NCBI GenBank assembly: GCA_937907305.1
Contig: CALERQ010000169.1
Coordinates: 1 to 21,683 of the forward strand
Direction of reading: 5' to 3'
DNA length: 21,683 nucleotides
Origin: an uncultured Clostridia bacterium
GTDB lineage: Bacteria; Bacillota; Clostridia; Oscillospirales; Ruminococcaceae
Shown here: positions 1-6,891 of the stretch, in pieces
Layout: every line of letters begins with the position of its first letter
Numbering within the stretch: position 1 is the stretch's first letter
Translations under genes and position numbers: made by a program
The notes under the pieces: model-generated
Told to the model about the DNA's origin: nothing
Databases searched by the model: none
The model's input: the letters and a program-made list of their open reading frames with translations, nothing else

Positions 1-54
1 CAGTACATTGGGTGCGATCTGTCCCTTTTGGGCAGCGTTATGGGGGGTAGACAT
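1..54 (-). CDS. deoD: Purine-nucleoside phosphorylase, DeoD type (5' end only)
   Basis: Only the first 18 codons lie in the window; the gene runs off the left edge. The visible N-terminus, MSTPHNAAQKGQIAPNVL, has the MxTPHxxAxxGxIAxxVL pattern that opens DeoD-type purine-nucleoside phosphorylases, which split purine (deoxy)nucleosides with phosphate into base and (deoxy)ribose-1-phosphate in the cytoplasm. The ATG at 54-52 is preceded by an AAAGGAG ribosome binding site at about 63-69. It is divergent from udk, another nucleoside salvage gene. The family call rests on a short segment, so it is good but not certain. Confidence 0.75.
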   Translation of the reverse strand, partial: MSTPHNAAQKGQIAPNVL

Positions 55-94
55 AGTATTTTCTCCTTTGCAAAGTAGTTTTTTCTCTACCCGC

Positions 95-124
95 ATTGTA
101 CCATATTCCTCCGCCGCCGTCGAG
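95..124 (-). promoter_or_regulatory. Candidate promoter for deoD
   Basis: On the minus strand, CTCGAC (124-119) and TACAAT (100-95) are 18 bp apart and lie about 40 bp upstream of the deoD start. The -10 is close to consensus; the -35 is weak. Confidence 0.45.
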
Positions 125-164
125 AGTTTTTTGCCGTTTCGCACAAAAAGAGGGGCGCGGGGCG

Positions 165-193
165 TTGCGGAGACTGCCGAAATATGATAAAAT
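165..193 (+). promoter_or_regulatory. Candidate promoter for udk
   Basis: TTGCGG (165-170) and TAAAAT (188-193) are separated by 17 bp and lie 30 bp upstream of the udk ATG. An overlapping TATGAT at 183-188 could also serve as a -10. Confidence 0.45.
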
Positions 194-223
194 AAGAAAA
201 AATCGCGGGGAGAGGATACACTT

Positions 224-844
224 ATGAATACTATGGTGATCGGAATAGCGGGCGGTACCGGCAGCGGCAAGACCACCGTGACCGAAAAGCTGCAGGAGTA
301 CTTCGGTGCCGATGTCAGCGTGCTGCATCACGACAGCTACTACAAGCGCCACGATGAGCTGCCCTTTGAAAAGCGCCGGCTGCTCAATTACGATCACCCC
401 GATTCCTTTGATACCTCTCTGCTTATCGAGGACCTCCGTTCCCTCAAGGCGGGCCATACCGTCCACTGCCCGGTGTACGATTATTCTATCCACAACCGCA
501 CCGACCGCACCGAGGAGGTTCATCCCACCAAGGTCATCATCGTGGAGGGCATTCTTATCTTTGCCGATGAGGAGCTGGCCAGCGAAATGGATATCAAGAT
601 CTTTGTGGATACCGATGCCGATGAGCGCATCCTGCGCCGCATCCTGCGGGATGTACGGGAGCGCGGCCGTACGCTGGAATCGGTGGTGGAACAGTACCTC
701 ACCACGGTAAAGCCGATGCACGAGCAGTATGTGGAGCCCAGCAAGCGCCGGGCGGATATCATCATGCTGCAGGGCGGCCACAATCTTGTCGCGCTGGATA
801 TGCTCATCGAGCGCATCCGCAGCCACATCGGCCAGGAGGCATAA
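224..844 (+). CDS. udk: Uridine kinase
   Basis: A 206-aa cytoplasmic kinase of the uridine/cytidine kinase (P-loop NTPase, PRK-like) family, which phosphorylates uridine and cytidine to UMP and CMP in pyrimidine salvage. The P-loop GGTGSGKTT is at residues 10-18. The family signatures HHDSYYK, YDHPDSFD and CPVYDYSIHNRT (uridine-binding region) follow in order, then VEGILIF (Walker B-like) and the arginine-rich RILRRILRDVRERGR lid segment. Length matches the usual 205-215 aa. The start at 224 has a GGGGAGAGG element just upstream; an ATG three codons later (233) is an alternative. It is a single gene followed by a strong terminator and is divergent from deoD. Confidence 0.96.
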   Translation: MNTMVIGIAGGTGSGKTTVTEKLQEYFGADVSVLHHDSYYKRHDELPFEKRRLLNYDHPDSFDTSLLIEDLRSLKAGHTVHCPVYDYSIHNRTDRTEEVHPTKVIIVEGILIFADEELASEMDIKIFVDTDADERILRRILRDVRERGRTLESVVEQYLTTVKPMHEQYVEPSKRRADIIMLQGGHNLVALDMLIERIRSHIGQEA

Positions 845-860
845 GCACAAAGCGAAAAAC

Positions 861-890
861 AGGGCGTCCCATCAGTGGGACGCCCTTTCT
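861..890. terminator. Bidirectional rho-independent terminator
   Basis: A perfect 11-bp stem (AGGGCGTCCCA, 861-871; TGGGACGCCCT, 876-886) with a TCAG loop. A T tract follows on the plus strand, and the A run at 854-859 gives a U run for minus-strand transcripts. It sits between the converging ends of udk and the permease gene and probably serves both. Confidence 0.9.
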
Positions 891-899
891 GCATATTTT

Positions 900-3800
900 T
901 CAGTCTACCGATTTCATCGATTCGACCATATTGATCTTTTTCAGCCGGTAGTGCATCGCCCAGTTCACCAGGAAGGAGAACAGGAAGGTGATGAGTGTCG
1001 CCATCAAAAAGCTCGGCCAGTAGATATTCCGCCCGAACATGATGGAATCCACCTCGGCCGTTGCTACCACAAAGCGGGTAAGCGCTGTGCCCAGCAGCAG
1101 GCCCAGTCCGGTGCCCAGTATGGTCAGAATAACACTTTCCCGGTAGATATAGGCGGAAACCTCGCCATCGTAGAAGCCCAGCACCTTCAGGGTGGCAATC
1201 TCCCTTGTCCGTTCGGTGATGTTGATATTGGAGAGATTGTACTGCACCACAAAGGCCAGTAGCCCCGCCGAAACAATGAGTACCGCCACCACATAGCCCA
1301 GGTTATCGGTGATGTTCATATACTGTTCCAGCAGCTCCGCATCGCTGGAAACCATCAGCACCGTACCGCCCGCCAGCAGCTTTTCACTGGCTGCGGCCCA
1401 GCCATCCCGGTCCACCAGGTCTACTATCACGGCATTATATTCCGGCGCCTTGCCAAAGATCTCCTCATAGTATTCCGCGGAAATATATACAAAGTGCGAG
1501 GCGTAGTTTTCACTTACTCCGGCAATGGCCAGCTCATAGGTCCGGTTATCGCCATCCCGCAGCGTCAGGGTATCGCCAGTTTTCAGCCCCAGCATGGTAC
1601 CCAGCTTTTCAGTGATGATGGCCCCCTCTTTTTCGGGGGTCAGCACCTTGCGGCTCACCCGCTCCTGCAGGCTGATAAAGTCGGTCAGCCGGGTGTAGTC
1701 CTGGCTCACGGTCAGGTTCACCTCATAGCTGTGCTTTTCGCCTACCGCGGTGATGGTCGCCCGGTACTGCGGCATCCATTCCTGGATGGCAGGGTCATTC
1801 TCCAGCTGGTCAAAAAGCGCCTGTTCTTCCGTTTCTTCCTCGGCGGAATACCCCGCCAGCAGATCATAGCGGAACACCTGCTGGAACTGGTTCTGTACGA
1901 TATCATTGATAGCATCCTGCAGACCGTAGCCGGTCAGCACCAGGGCGGCGCAGCCCGCGATGCCCACTATGGTCATCAGCACCCGCTTTTTATACCGGAA
2001 CAGATTGCGTACCGTGACCTTGTGGCTGAAGGAAAGCCGCCGCCAGATAAACGGCACCTTTTCCAGCAGCACCTGCTGCCCGGCCGGGGGCGCTTTGGGC
2101 CGCATGATGTTGGCCGGCATCTCGCTGAGAACTCCGCGGCACACATTGCAGGTCACCAGGGTGACGCATCCCAGCGCTACCACCACACAGATGGCCGCAA
2201 CGCCCCAATGGAACGGGGCCTCCACCGGCGGCAGATCGTACATGATGCAGTAGGCATCGTAAATGACGGTGGGGAACAGCTTGAAGCCCACGGCGAGCCC
2301 CAGCCCGCTGCCCAGTACCGTCGCGCTCAGCGAATAAATGAGATATTTCTTTTGGATCTCCCGGTCGGTATAGCCCAGCGCCTTCAGCGTGCCGATCTCA
2401 GTGCGCTGCTCCTCAACCATACGGGCCATGGTGGTCAGGCACACCAGTGCCGCCACCGCCAGGAAGAATACCGGGAAGATGGTGGAAATGTTATCGATTC
2501 TTGCGGCGTCATCGCCAAATTCGCCCACACCCAATGAAAGCTCTTTACGGGTATACAGGTACCACTCCGCTGGTGAGAGCTTTTCCAGCATTTTTTCGGC
2601 ATCGGTCAGTTGCTGCTTGCCGCGGTTCAGCTCCGCTTTTCCGTCCGCTATCTTCTGTCGGGCATCGGCGCTCTTTTCCTCAAATTCCTTTTCGCCGTCC
2701 GCCAGCTTCACCCGTGCTTCGGCCAGTTCCTTTTCACCGTCGTTCAGCTGCTTTTCGGCCTTTTCCAGCTCGGATTTATAGGTATCCAGCTGTTTGCGGC
2801 TGTCCTCCAGCTCCTTTTTGCCGCTTTCGTACTGGCTGGCCGCGCTGGTTATTTGTTTTTCCATGGTGGAAAAATAATTATTCACCGCGGTTTGGGTTGC
2901 TTTTACTGTTGCCGGGGTCACATTGCCGTCGGCATCGTACAGCTTATCGCCCAGGTTCAGCTTTTTGCCATTGGAGTCGGTCAACTCGTTCAGCGTGGGG
3001 GCCAAGCTATCTGCCAGGATGGGCAGCAGCACCGAGCCCTCCGGGAGATTTGCCATCCGTCCCATTATCGCATTGATCTGCGCCTTACCGGCGGCCAGCT
3101 GCGCCTTGGCGGCATCCACGGCCACCATCTGCAGCTTGGCAGCCTCCAGCTGCTGCACGCCTTCCTCATATTGCTGCTCGTACTTTTCGTACTGCGCTTT
3201 TTGCTTTTCCAGCTCAGCCCGGCCGTCCTCCAGCTCCTTTTCGCCGTCTTCGATCTGCTTTCTGGCATCCGCCAGCTCATTGGCGGCATCGGTCAGCTGC
3301 TGCTCGGCATCGGCCAGCTGTTCTTCAGCATCGGCTATTTTGTCCCGTGCTTCCGGTATCTTTTCGTTCAGATAGTCCGCCATCTCCTGCATCCGCAGTT
3401 CCCCGCGGGCTTCCCCCACCGGCTCCAGCGCCTCTTTCAGTGCCGCGGCCAGGGCATCATATTCTTCGGTATAGCAGTTCAGGTCACCGGAGCCCTCCGC
3501 GGTCACATACAGTTCGGTGTAGTATTCAGCGGTAAAGTTCTCCTCCGGTACATACAGGTAGGCATCCAGCGAACCATCCCCTACCGTGGTGCTGCCGCGG
3601 CGGGTCATATCCAGGTACATCGGGGAATTGACGATCCCCACGATGGTATATTCGGTGTGTTTCAGTTCATTTTCCAGGTCATCCACCGGGTCGGCGCTGC
3701 CCAAGGAAAGCGTCTGCCCCAGTTCAAAGTGATACTTATACTGTATTTTCTCGTCAATGACGCATTCATCCGCCGCCTGCGGCAGCCGCCCCTCCAGTAC

Positions 3801-4166
3801 CCGCAGCCGGTTCATGGTTTCAGGGTTATCAGGGTCCTGGGGCAGGGAGAATACCCTCGTCAGGAAGTTATCATGGCACAGGGTCAGGCAGTCTACATAT
3901 TTCCCAGCATAAACCTGTTTTACCCCGTCCACCGCCGCTACGGCAGTCACATCGTTTTCGCTGAATCCCAAAGTGGAGAGCACCTTTACATCCATGGCGT
4001 TGTAGTCGATGTAGTAATCGCTGGCGGTATCCCGCATGTCATCGCCGGTGGCCCGCACCCCCGCAAAGAAGCCAACACCCAGCGCCACAATGAGCAAAAT
4101 GGAACAAAAACGGTTCATGGTTTTGCGCATGGTGCGCATGGTATCCTTCCGGAATGCTTCCGTCAT
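900..4166 (-). CDS. ABC transporter permease, FtsX/MacB family, with long extracellular coiled coil
   Basis: A 1088-aa membrane protein. One N-terminal membrane segment (about residues 20-37) leads to a large outside domain. This domain holds two coiled-coil blocks (about 270-345 and 435-540) with repeated DGxxEL/ADAxxQL heptads, separated by a non-coil insert. An FtsX core follows, with membrane segments near 558-575, 608-628 and 653-672, including the typical EEQRTEIGTLKALGYTDREI loop. A second half has segments near 728-748, 953-973, 1008-1028 and 1052-1072 with the matching ERTREIATLKVLGFYDGEV loop. This is the two-FtsX-domain type that couples ATP hydrolysis inside the cell to movements outside it, rather than classic substrate channels. 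I chose the ATG at 4166 because AGGAGG lies 8 nt upstream; an in-frame start at 4283 has no such site and would cover repetitive intergenic DNA. The partner ATPase gene is directly upstream. The substrate is unknown; peptide or lipid extrusion, or control of a cell-wall enzyme, are all possible. Confidence 0.9.
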   Translation of the reverse strand: MTEAFRKDTMRTMRKTMNRFCSILLIVALGVGFFAGVRATGDDMRDTASDYYIDYNAMDVKVLSTLGFSENDVTAVAAVDGVKQVYAGKYVDCLTLCHDNFLTRVFSLPQDPDNPETMNRLRVLEGRLPQAADECVIDEKIQYKYHFELGQTLSLGSADPVDDLENELKHTEYTIVGIVNSPMYLDMTRRGSTTVGDGSLDAYLYVPEENFTAEYYTELYVTAEGSGDLNCYTEEYDALAAALKEALEPVGEARGELRMQEMADYLNEKIPEARDKIADAEEQLADAEQQLTDAANELADARKQIEDGEKELEDGRAELEKQKAQYEKYEQQYEEGVQQLEAAKLQMVAVDAAKAQLAAGKAQINAIMGRMANLPEGSVLLPILADSLAPTLNELTDSNGKKLNLGDKLYDADGNVTPATVKATQTAVNNYFSTMEKQITSAASQYESGKKELEDSRKQLDTYKSELEKAEKQLNDGEKELAEARVKLADGEKEFEEKSADARQKIADGKAELNRGKQQLTDAEKMLEKLSPAEWYLYTRKELSLGVGEFGDDAARIDNISTIFPVFFLAVAALVCLTTMARMVEEQRTEIGTLKALGYTDREIQKKYLIYSLSATVLGSGLGLAVGFKLFPTVIYDAYCIMYDLPPVEAPFHWGVAAICVVVALGCVTLVTCNVCRGVLSEMPANIMRPKAPPAGQQVLLEKVPFIWRRLSFSHKVTVRNLFRYKKRVLMTIVGIAGCAALVLTGYGLQDAINDIVQNQFQQVFRYDLLAGYSAEEETEEQALFDQLENDPAIQEWMPQYRATITAVGEKHSYEVNLTVSQDYTRLTDFISLQERVSRKVLTPEKEGAIITEKLGTMLGLKTGDTLTLRDGDNRTYELAIAGVSENYASHFVYISAEYYEEIFGKAPEYNAVIVDLVDRDGWAAASEKLLAGGTVLMVSSDAELLEQYMNITDNLGYVVAVLIVSAGLLAFVVQYNLSNINITERTREIATLKVLGFYDGEVSAYIYRESVILTILGTGLGLLLGTALTRFVVATAEVDSIMFGRNIYWPSFLMATLITFLFSFLVNWAMHYRLKKINMVESMKSVD

Positions 4167-4212
4167 GAAAATGCCCTCCTTTCTTTTTGATTTCTGCCGG
4201 TTCCCGCCCGGC

Positions 4213-4319
4213 GGCCGCCGTAAAATGGGCGATGGCTGCGTTGGTGCCTTGACAGGCATAAGCCCGCCTCCGCTTCGCTCCACCGGGCATCAGCCTGCCT
4301 GCGGCCCCGGCCTTGCCCT
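4213..4319 (+). repeat. Intergenic palindromic element, family A copy 1
   Basis: This lies between the ABC ATPase and permease genes. It contains a two-step inverted repeat: CAGGC (4253-4257), GCCCG (4262-4266), a 17-nt loop, CGGGC (4284-4288) and GCCTG (4293-4297). It is flanked by GGCCG...TAAAAT...ATGGC.GCGTTG on the left and CCTTGCCCT on the right. The same layout with changed stem sequences recurs at 11527-11622. Confidence 0.5.
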
Positions 4320-4345
4320 CCCCGCATTTTTCGCCGTCCGCCTTC

Positions 4346-5047
4346 TTACCACTCTATTGTGGCAATATCGGCAGGATGGGGATTATAAATATTGCTGGCG
4401 ACCTTGCTGTTTCGTATCGTAATGACCCGGTCGGCCATCGGGGTGATGGCGGTATTGTGCGTTACTACGATCACCGTCATGCCGCCCTCCCGGCAGGCGC
4501 TCTGCAAAAGCGAGAGGATCTGCTTGCCGGTATTGTAGTCCAGGGCGCCGGTCGGCTCATCGCACAGCAGCAGCTTGGGCCGTTTGGCCAGCGCCCGCGC
4601 AATGGAAACCCGCTGCTGCTCGCCGCCGGAAAGCTGCGCCGGGAAATTATTCAGCCGGTGGCCCAGCCCTACGGCCTCCAGGGCCTCTGCCGCCGGGATG
4701 GGATCATGGCAGATCTGCGCCGCCAGCTCCACATTTTCCAGCGCCGTCAGGTTTTGTACCAGGTTGTAGAATTGGAACACAAACCCGATATCATGCCGCC
4801 GGTAGCCGATCAGCTGCTTGGGGGTGTACTGCGCGATGTCGTTTCCATCCACCAGCACCTGTCCCTCATCGGCGGTGTCCATTCCGCCCAGAATGTTCAG
4901 CACTGTGGTTTTACCGGCGCCGGAGGGCCCCACTATAATGGCGAATTCGCCCTTTTCTATGGTAAAATTGATGCCGTCGCTGGCCGCCGTCACGATCTCC
5001 CCGGTGCGGTAGCGCTTATACACATCCTTCATTTCCACAAATGCCAT
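4346..5047 (-). CDS. ABC transporter ATP-binding protein, LolD/SalX/MacB type
   Basis: A 233-aa cytoplasmic ATPase. Walker A GPSGAGKTT is at residues 40-48, the Q-loop Gln at 92, signature LSGGEQQR at 139-146, Walker B LLLCDEPTGALD ending at 170 with catalytic Glu164, and the switch His197 in VVVTHNTA. The DEPTGALD wording is typical of ATPases that pair with FtsX/MacB-type permeases. It lies upstream of and in the same direction as the FtsX permease gene (180 bp gap filled by a repeat), so the two likely form one transporter. The ATG at 5047 has a GAGGG site 7 nt upstream. Length and motifs are complete. Confidence 0.95.
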   Translation of the reverse strand: MAFVEMKDVYKRYRTGEIVTAASDGINFTIEKGEFAIIVGPSGAGKTTVLNILGGMDTADEGQVLVDGNDIAQYTPKQLIGYRRHDIGFVFQFYNLVQNLTALENVELAAQICHDPIPAAEALEAVGLGHRLNNFPAQLSGGEQQRVSIARALAKRPKLLLCDEPTGALDYNTGKQILSLLQSACREGGMTVIVVTHNTAITPMADRVITIRNSKVASNIYNPHPADIATIEW

Positions 5048-5105
5048 CCTGTCGCCCTCTTTCTCTCTCCCGGCGCATTTCGGGTTGCCTTTTTGGCCGG
5101 ATTGA

Positions 5106-5144
5106 ATTATACTGATTTTATCACTTTTTATCGGGGATTTTCAA
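5106..5144 (-). promoter_or_regulatory. Candidate promoter for the ABC transporter operon
   Basis: On the minus strand, TTGAAA (5144-5139) is 18 bp from TAAAAT (5120-5115). A perfect TATAAT lies a little further on (5111-5106) and could be an alternative -10. The stretch is AT-rich in a GC-rich neighbourhood. Confidence 0.5.
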
Positions 5145-5180
5145 CTGCCCACCGGCAGCGGGAGCCCAAAAATTTGTTAT

Positions 5181-5197
5181 TTAACGGAAAGTTTACA
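5181..5197 (+). repeat. Shared motif TTAAyGGAAAGTTTACA, copy 1
   Basis: TTAACGGAAAGTTTACA lies 30 bp before the birA start, in its presumed leader or promoter region. No good -35/-10 pair was found around it. It matches 19534-19550 with one mismatch. Confidence 0.6.
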
Positions 5198-5226
5198 TTC
5201 CGTCCGCAAAAGGGAGGAACTTCATC

Positions 5227-6231
5227 ATGGCAAAAAGAGATCTGGCCGCCGAGCTGCTGCGGGAGCTGGGGCAGGACCGCACCCAGTACCACTCCGGGGA
5301 GGAGCTTTCCGCCCGGTTGGGGGTCAGCCGTACCGCGGTGTGGAAGGCCGCCTGCCGCCTGCGGGAGCAGGGCTATGCCATCGAATCGGTCACCCGGCTG
5401 GGCTACCGCCTTACCGCCCTGCCGGATGGCATGACAAAGGAACTGCTGGAGCAGTACCTGCAGCAGGGCAGGGGAGAGACCGTCATTTGCTACGAGGAGA
5501 CCGATTCCACCAATACCCGCGGCATGCAGCTGGCCCTGGAGGGTGCGCCTACGGGTACAGTTGTGCTGGCTGATCGCCAGACCCACGGTAATGGCCGCCT
5601 GGGCCGCAGCTTTGTCTCTCCGGCTGGGCAGGGGGTCTATCTTTCTTACCTTCTTCGCCCGGATTTCGACCCCGCCGCCCTCAGTCTGCTTACCAGCTGT
5701 GCCGGGTTAGCCGTTTGCCAGGTGCTGGAGCAGCACGGCCTGGCCCCTGCCATCAAGTGGCCCAATGATATCATCCTCGACCGCCGCAAGGTCTGCGGCA
5801 TCCTCACCAAGCTCACCAGCGATGCTGAAAGCGGCACCATCAATGGCGCGGTCATCGGCATCGGCGTCAATGTCACCCAGCAGCCGCAGGATTTCCCCGA
5901 GGAGCTGCGGGATAAAGCCATCTCGGTGCGGGAAGCGGGCGTCACCGTCCCCCGTGCCGCCATTGCCGCCGGTATCATCACCCGCCTGGATGACCTCTTC
6001 CTCCGTCAGCACATTCTTTCCCAACCGGCCGAAAACCTGATCGGGGAACTGACCCGCCGCAGCTGCACCATCGGCCGCCGGGTGGAGGTCATCAGCCCTA
6101 CCGGCCAGTACGAGGCACTGGCCGTCGCCATTGCCCCCGATGCCGGTCTCATCGTTGAGCTGCCGGATGGTTCCCGCCGCACCGTTTCCAGCGGGGAGGT
6201 CAGCGTCAGGGGCCTTTTGGGCTATACTTAA
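5227..6231 (+). CDS. birA: Biotin--[acetyl-CoA-carboxylase] ligase with N-terminal DNA-binding domain
   Basis: A 334-aa bifunctional BirA. It makes biotinyl-AMP from biotin and ATP, transfers biotin to a lysine of carboxylase carrier proteins, and can repress biotin genes. A winged helix-turn-helix occupies about residues 5-62 (SARLGVSRTAVWKAACRLR). The catalytic domain has TDSTN (93-97), the nucleotide/biotin loop GNGRLGR (121-127, normally GRGRxGR), KWPND (177-181), the lysine in RRKVCGIL (188) and GIGVNV (211-216). A C-terminal SH3-like domain follows, with the G-x-V-E-V start typical of the family. The ATG has GGGAGG 9-10 nt upstream. The NUDIX gene follows after 19 bp, so they are probably co-transcribed. 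The Arg-to-Asn change in the loop is a small oddity. Confidence 0.95.
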   Translation: MAKRDLAAELLRELGQDRTQYHSGEELSARLGVSRTAVWKAACRLREQGYAIESVTRLGYRLTALPDGMTKELLEQYLQQGRGETVICYEETDSTNTRGMQLALEGAPTGTVVLADRQTHGNGRLGRSFVSPAGQGVYLSYLLRPDFDPAALSLLTSCAGLAVCQVLEQHGLAPAIKWPNDIILDRRKVCGILTKLTSDAESGTINGAVIGIGVNVTQQPQDFPEELRDKAISVREAGVTVPRAAIAAGIITRLDDLFLRQHILSQPAENLIGELTRRSCTIGRRVEVISPTGQYEALAVAIAPDAGLIVELPDGSRRTVSSGEVSVRGLLGYT

Positions 6232-6250
6232 TAAAGGAGCTTCTCTTACT

Positions 6251-6715
6251 ATGTCACACCCTACCGAGCGCTGTGAATTGACCAACCTGTGCATGATCAC
6301 CGATGCCGAGGGTCGTATCCTTGTGCAGGACCGTACCGATCCCAGCTGGCCGGGCATCTGTTTTCCCGGCGGCCATGTGGAACCCGGCGAATCCTTCGTC
6401 GCTTCGGTCATCCGCGAGGTACAGGAGGAAACCAGCCTCACCATTCAGGATCCTCGCCTCTGCGGAATCAAGCAGTTCCCGCGGGAGGACGGTGCCCGCT
6501 ATGTGGTGCTGCTGTTCCGCGCTACCCGCTTCACCGGTACGCTTGCCTCCTCCTCGGAGGGCGAAATGCTCTGGCTGACCCGTGAGGAGCTGAACGGCCG
6601 CCGCCTTACTTCCGATTTTCTCGAGCTGCTCCGTGTCTTTGAGGAACCCGCCCTCAGCGAGTTCTACTATTACCAGGAGCCCGGCTCCGAAGAATGGCGC
6701 CTCTCCCTGCGGTGA
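6251..6715 (+). CDS. NUDIX hydrolase, MutT/8-oxo-dGTP diphosphatase-like
   Basis: A 154-aa protein with one NUDIX domain. The NUDIX box starts at Gly41 and runs G-x5-E47-x7-R55-E-V-Q-E59-E60-T-S-L. It keeps the metal-binding REUxEE glutamates, but the usual Gly before the last hydrophobic residue is Ser62. It cleaves a nucleoside diphosphate linked to some group X. The N-terminal CELTNLCMI and the PGICFPGGHVEPGE segment resemble the MutT/NudG-like branch that acts on oxidised or other nucleotides, but the true substrate cannot be read from sequence. The start is the ATG at 6251, with AAAGGAG about 11 nt upstream. Second gene after birA. Confidence 0.88.
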   Translation: MSHPTERCELTNLCMITDAEGRILVQDRTDPSWPGICFPGGHVEPGESFVASVIREVQEETSLTIQDPRLCGIKQFPREDGARYVVLLFRATRFTGTLASSSEGEMLWLTREELNGRRLTSDFLELLRVFEEPALSEFYYYQEPGSEEWRLSLR

Positions 6716-6725
6716 CCCGCCGGGG

Positions 6726-6797
6726 GGGCGCCCCTCCGCTTTTGTCGTGCCGCCTCTCCGCTGCGCTCCGGGCGGCCCTTCCCGCTCCGGTGCGCCC
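6726..6797. repeat. Intergenic palindromic element, family B copy 1
   Basis: A 72-bp GC-rich segment starting GGGCGC and ending TGCGCCC, with an internal hairpin (GCCGCC/GGGCGGC). It aligns with 19686-19758: shared blocks are GGGCGC, CCTCCGCTT, GTCG, GCTC-GGGC-GCCCT and CGGTGCGCCC. It sits just after the NUDIX stop. Confidence 0.5.
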
Positions 6798-6825
6798 CGC
6801 CTGCCCATTTATCCCAATCCAGGAA

Positions 6826-6857
6826 AAATCCCCCGACCACACCCGGCCGGGGGATTT
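6826..6857 (-). terminator. Terminator of the mdcA-like gene
   Basis: A 10-bp stem (AAATCCCCCG, 6826-6835; CGGGGGATTT, 6848-6857) with a 12-nt loop. In the minus-strand transcript the stem runs into AUUUUUCC, as expected for a rho-independent terminator about 35 bp beyond the stop codon. Confidence 0.8.
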
Positions 6858-6891
6858 CCCTTCTCTATGCTTTATCGTGAAAGGAGTATGC

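Noticed and set aside
5174..5199. BirA operator (dyad of TTGTnAAC type) in front of birA
   Set aside because: Only one half resembles the site; the left part TTGTTATTT does not mirror GTTTACA well.
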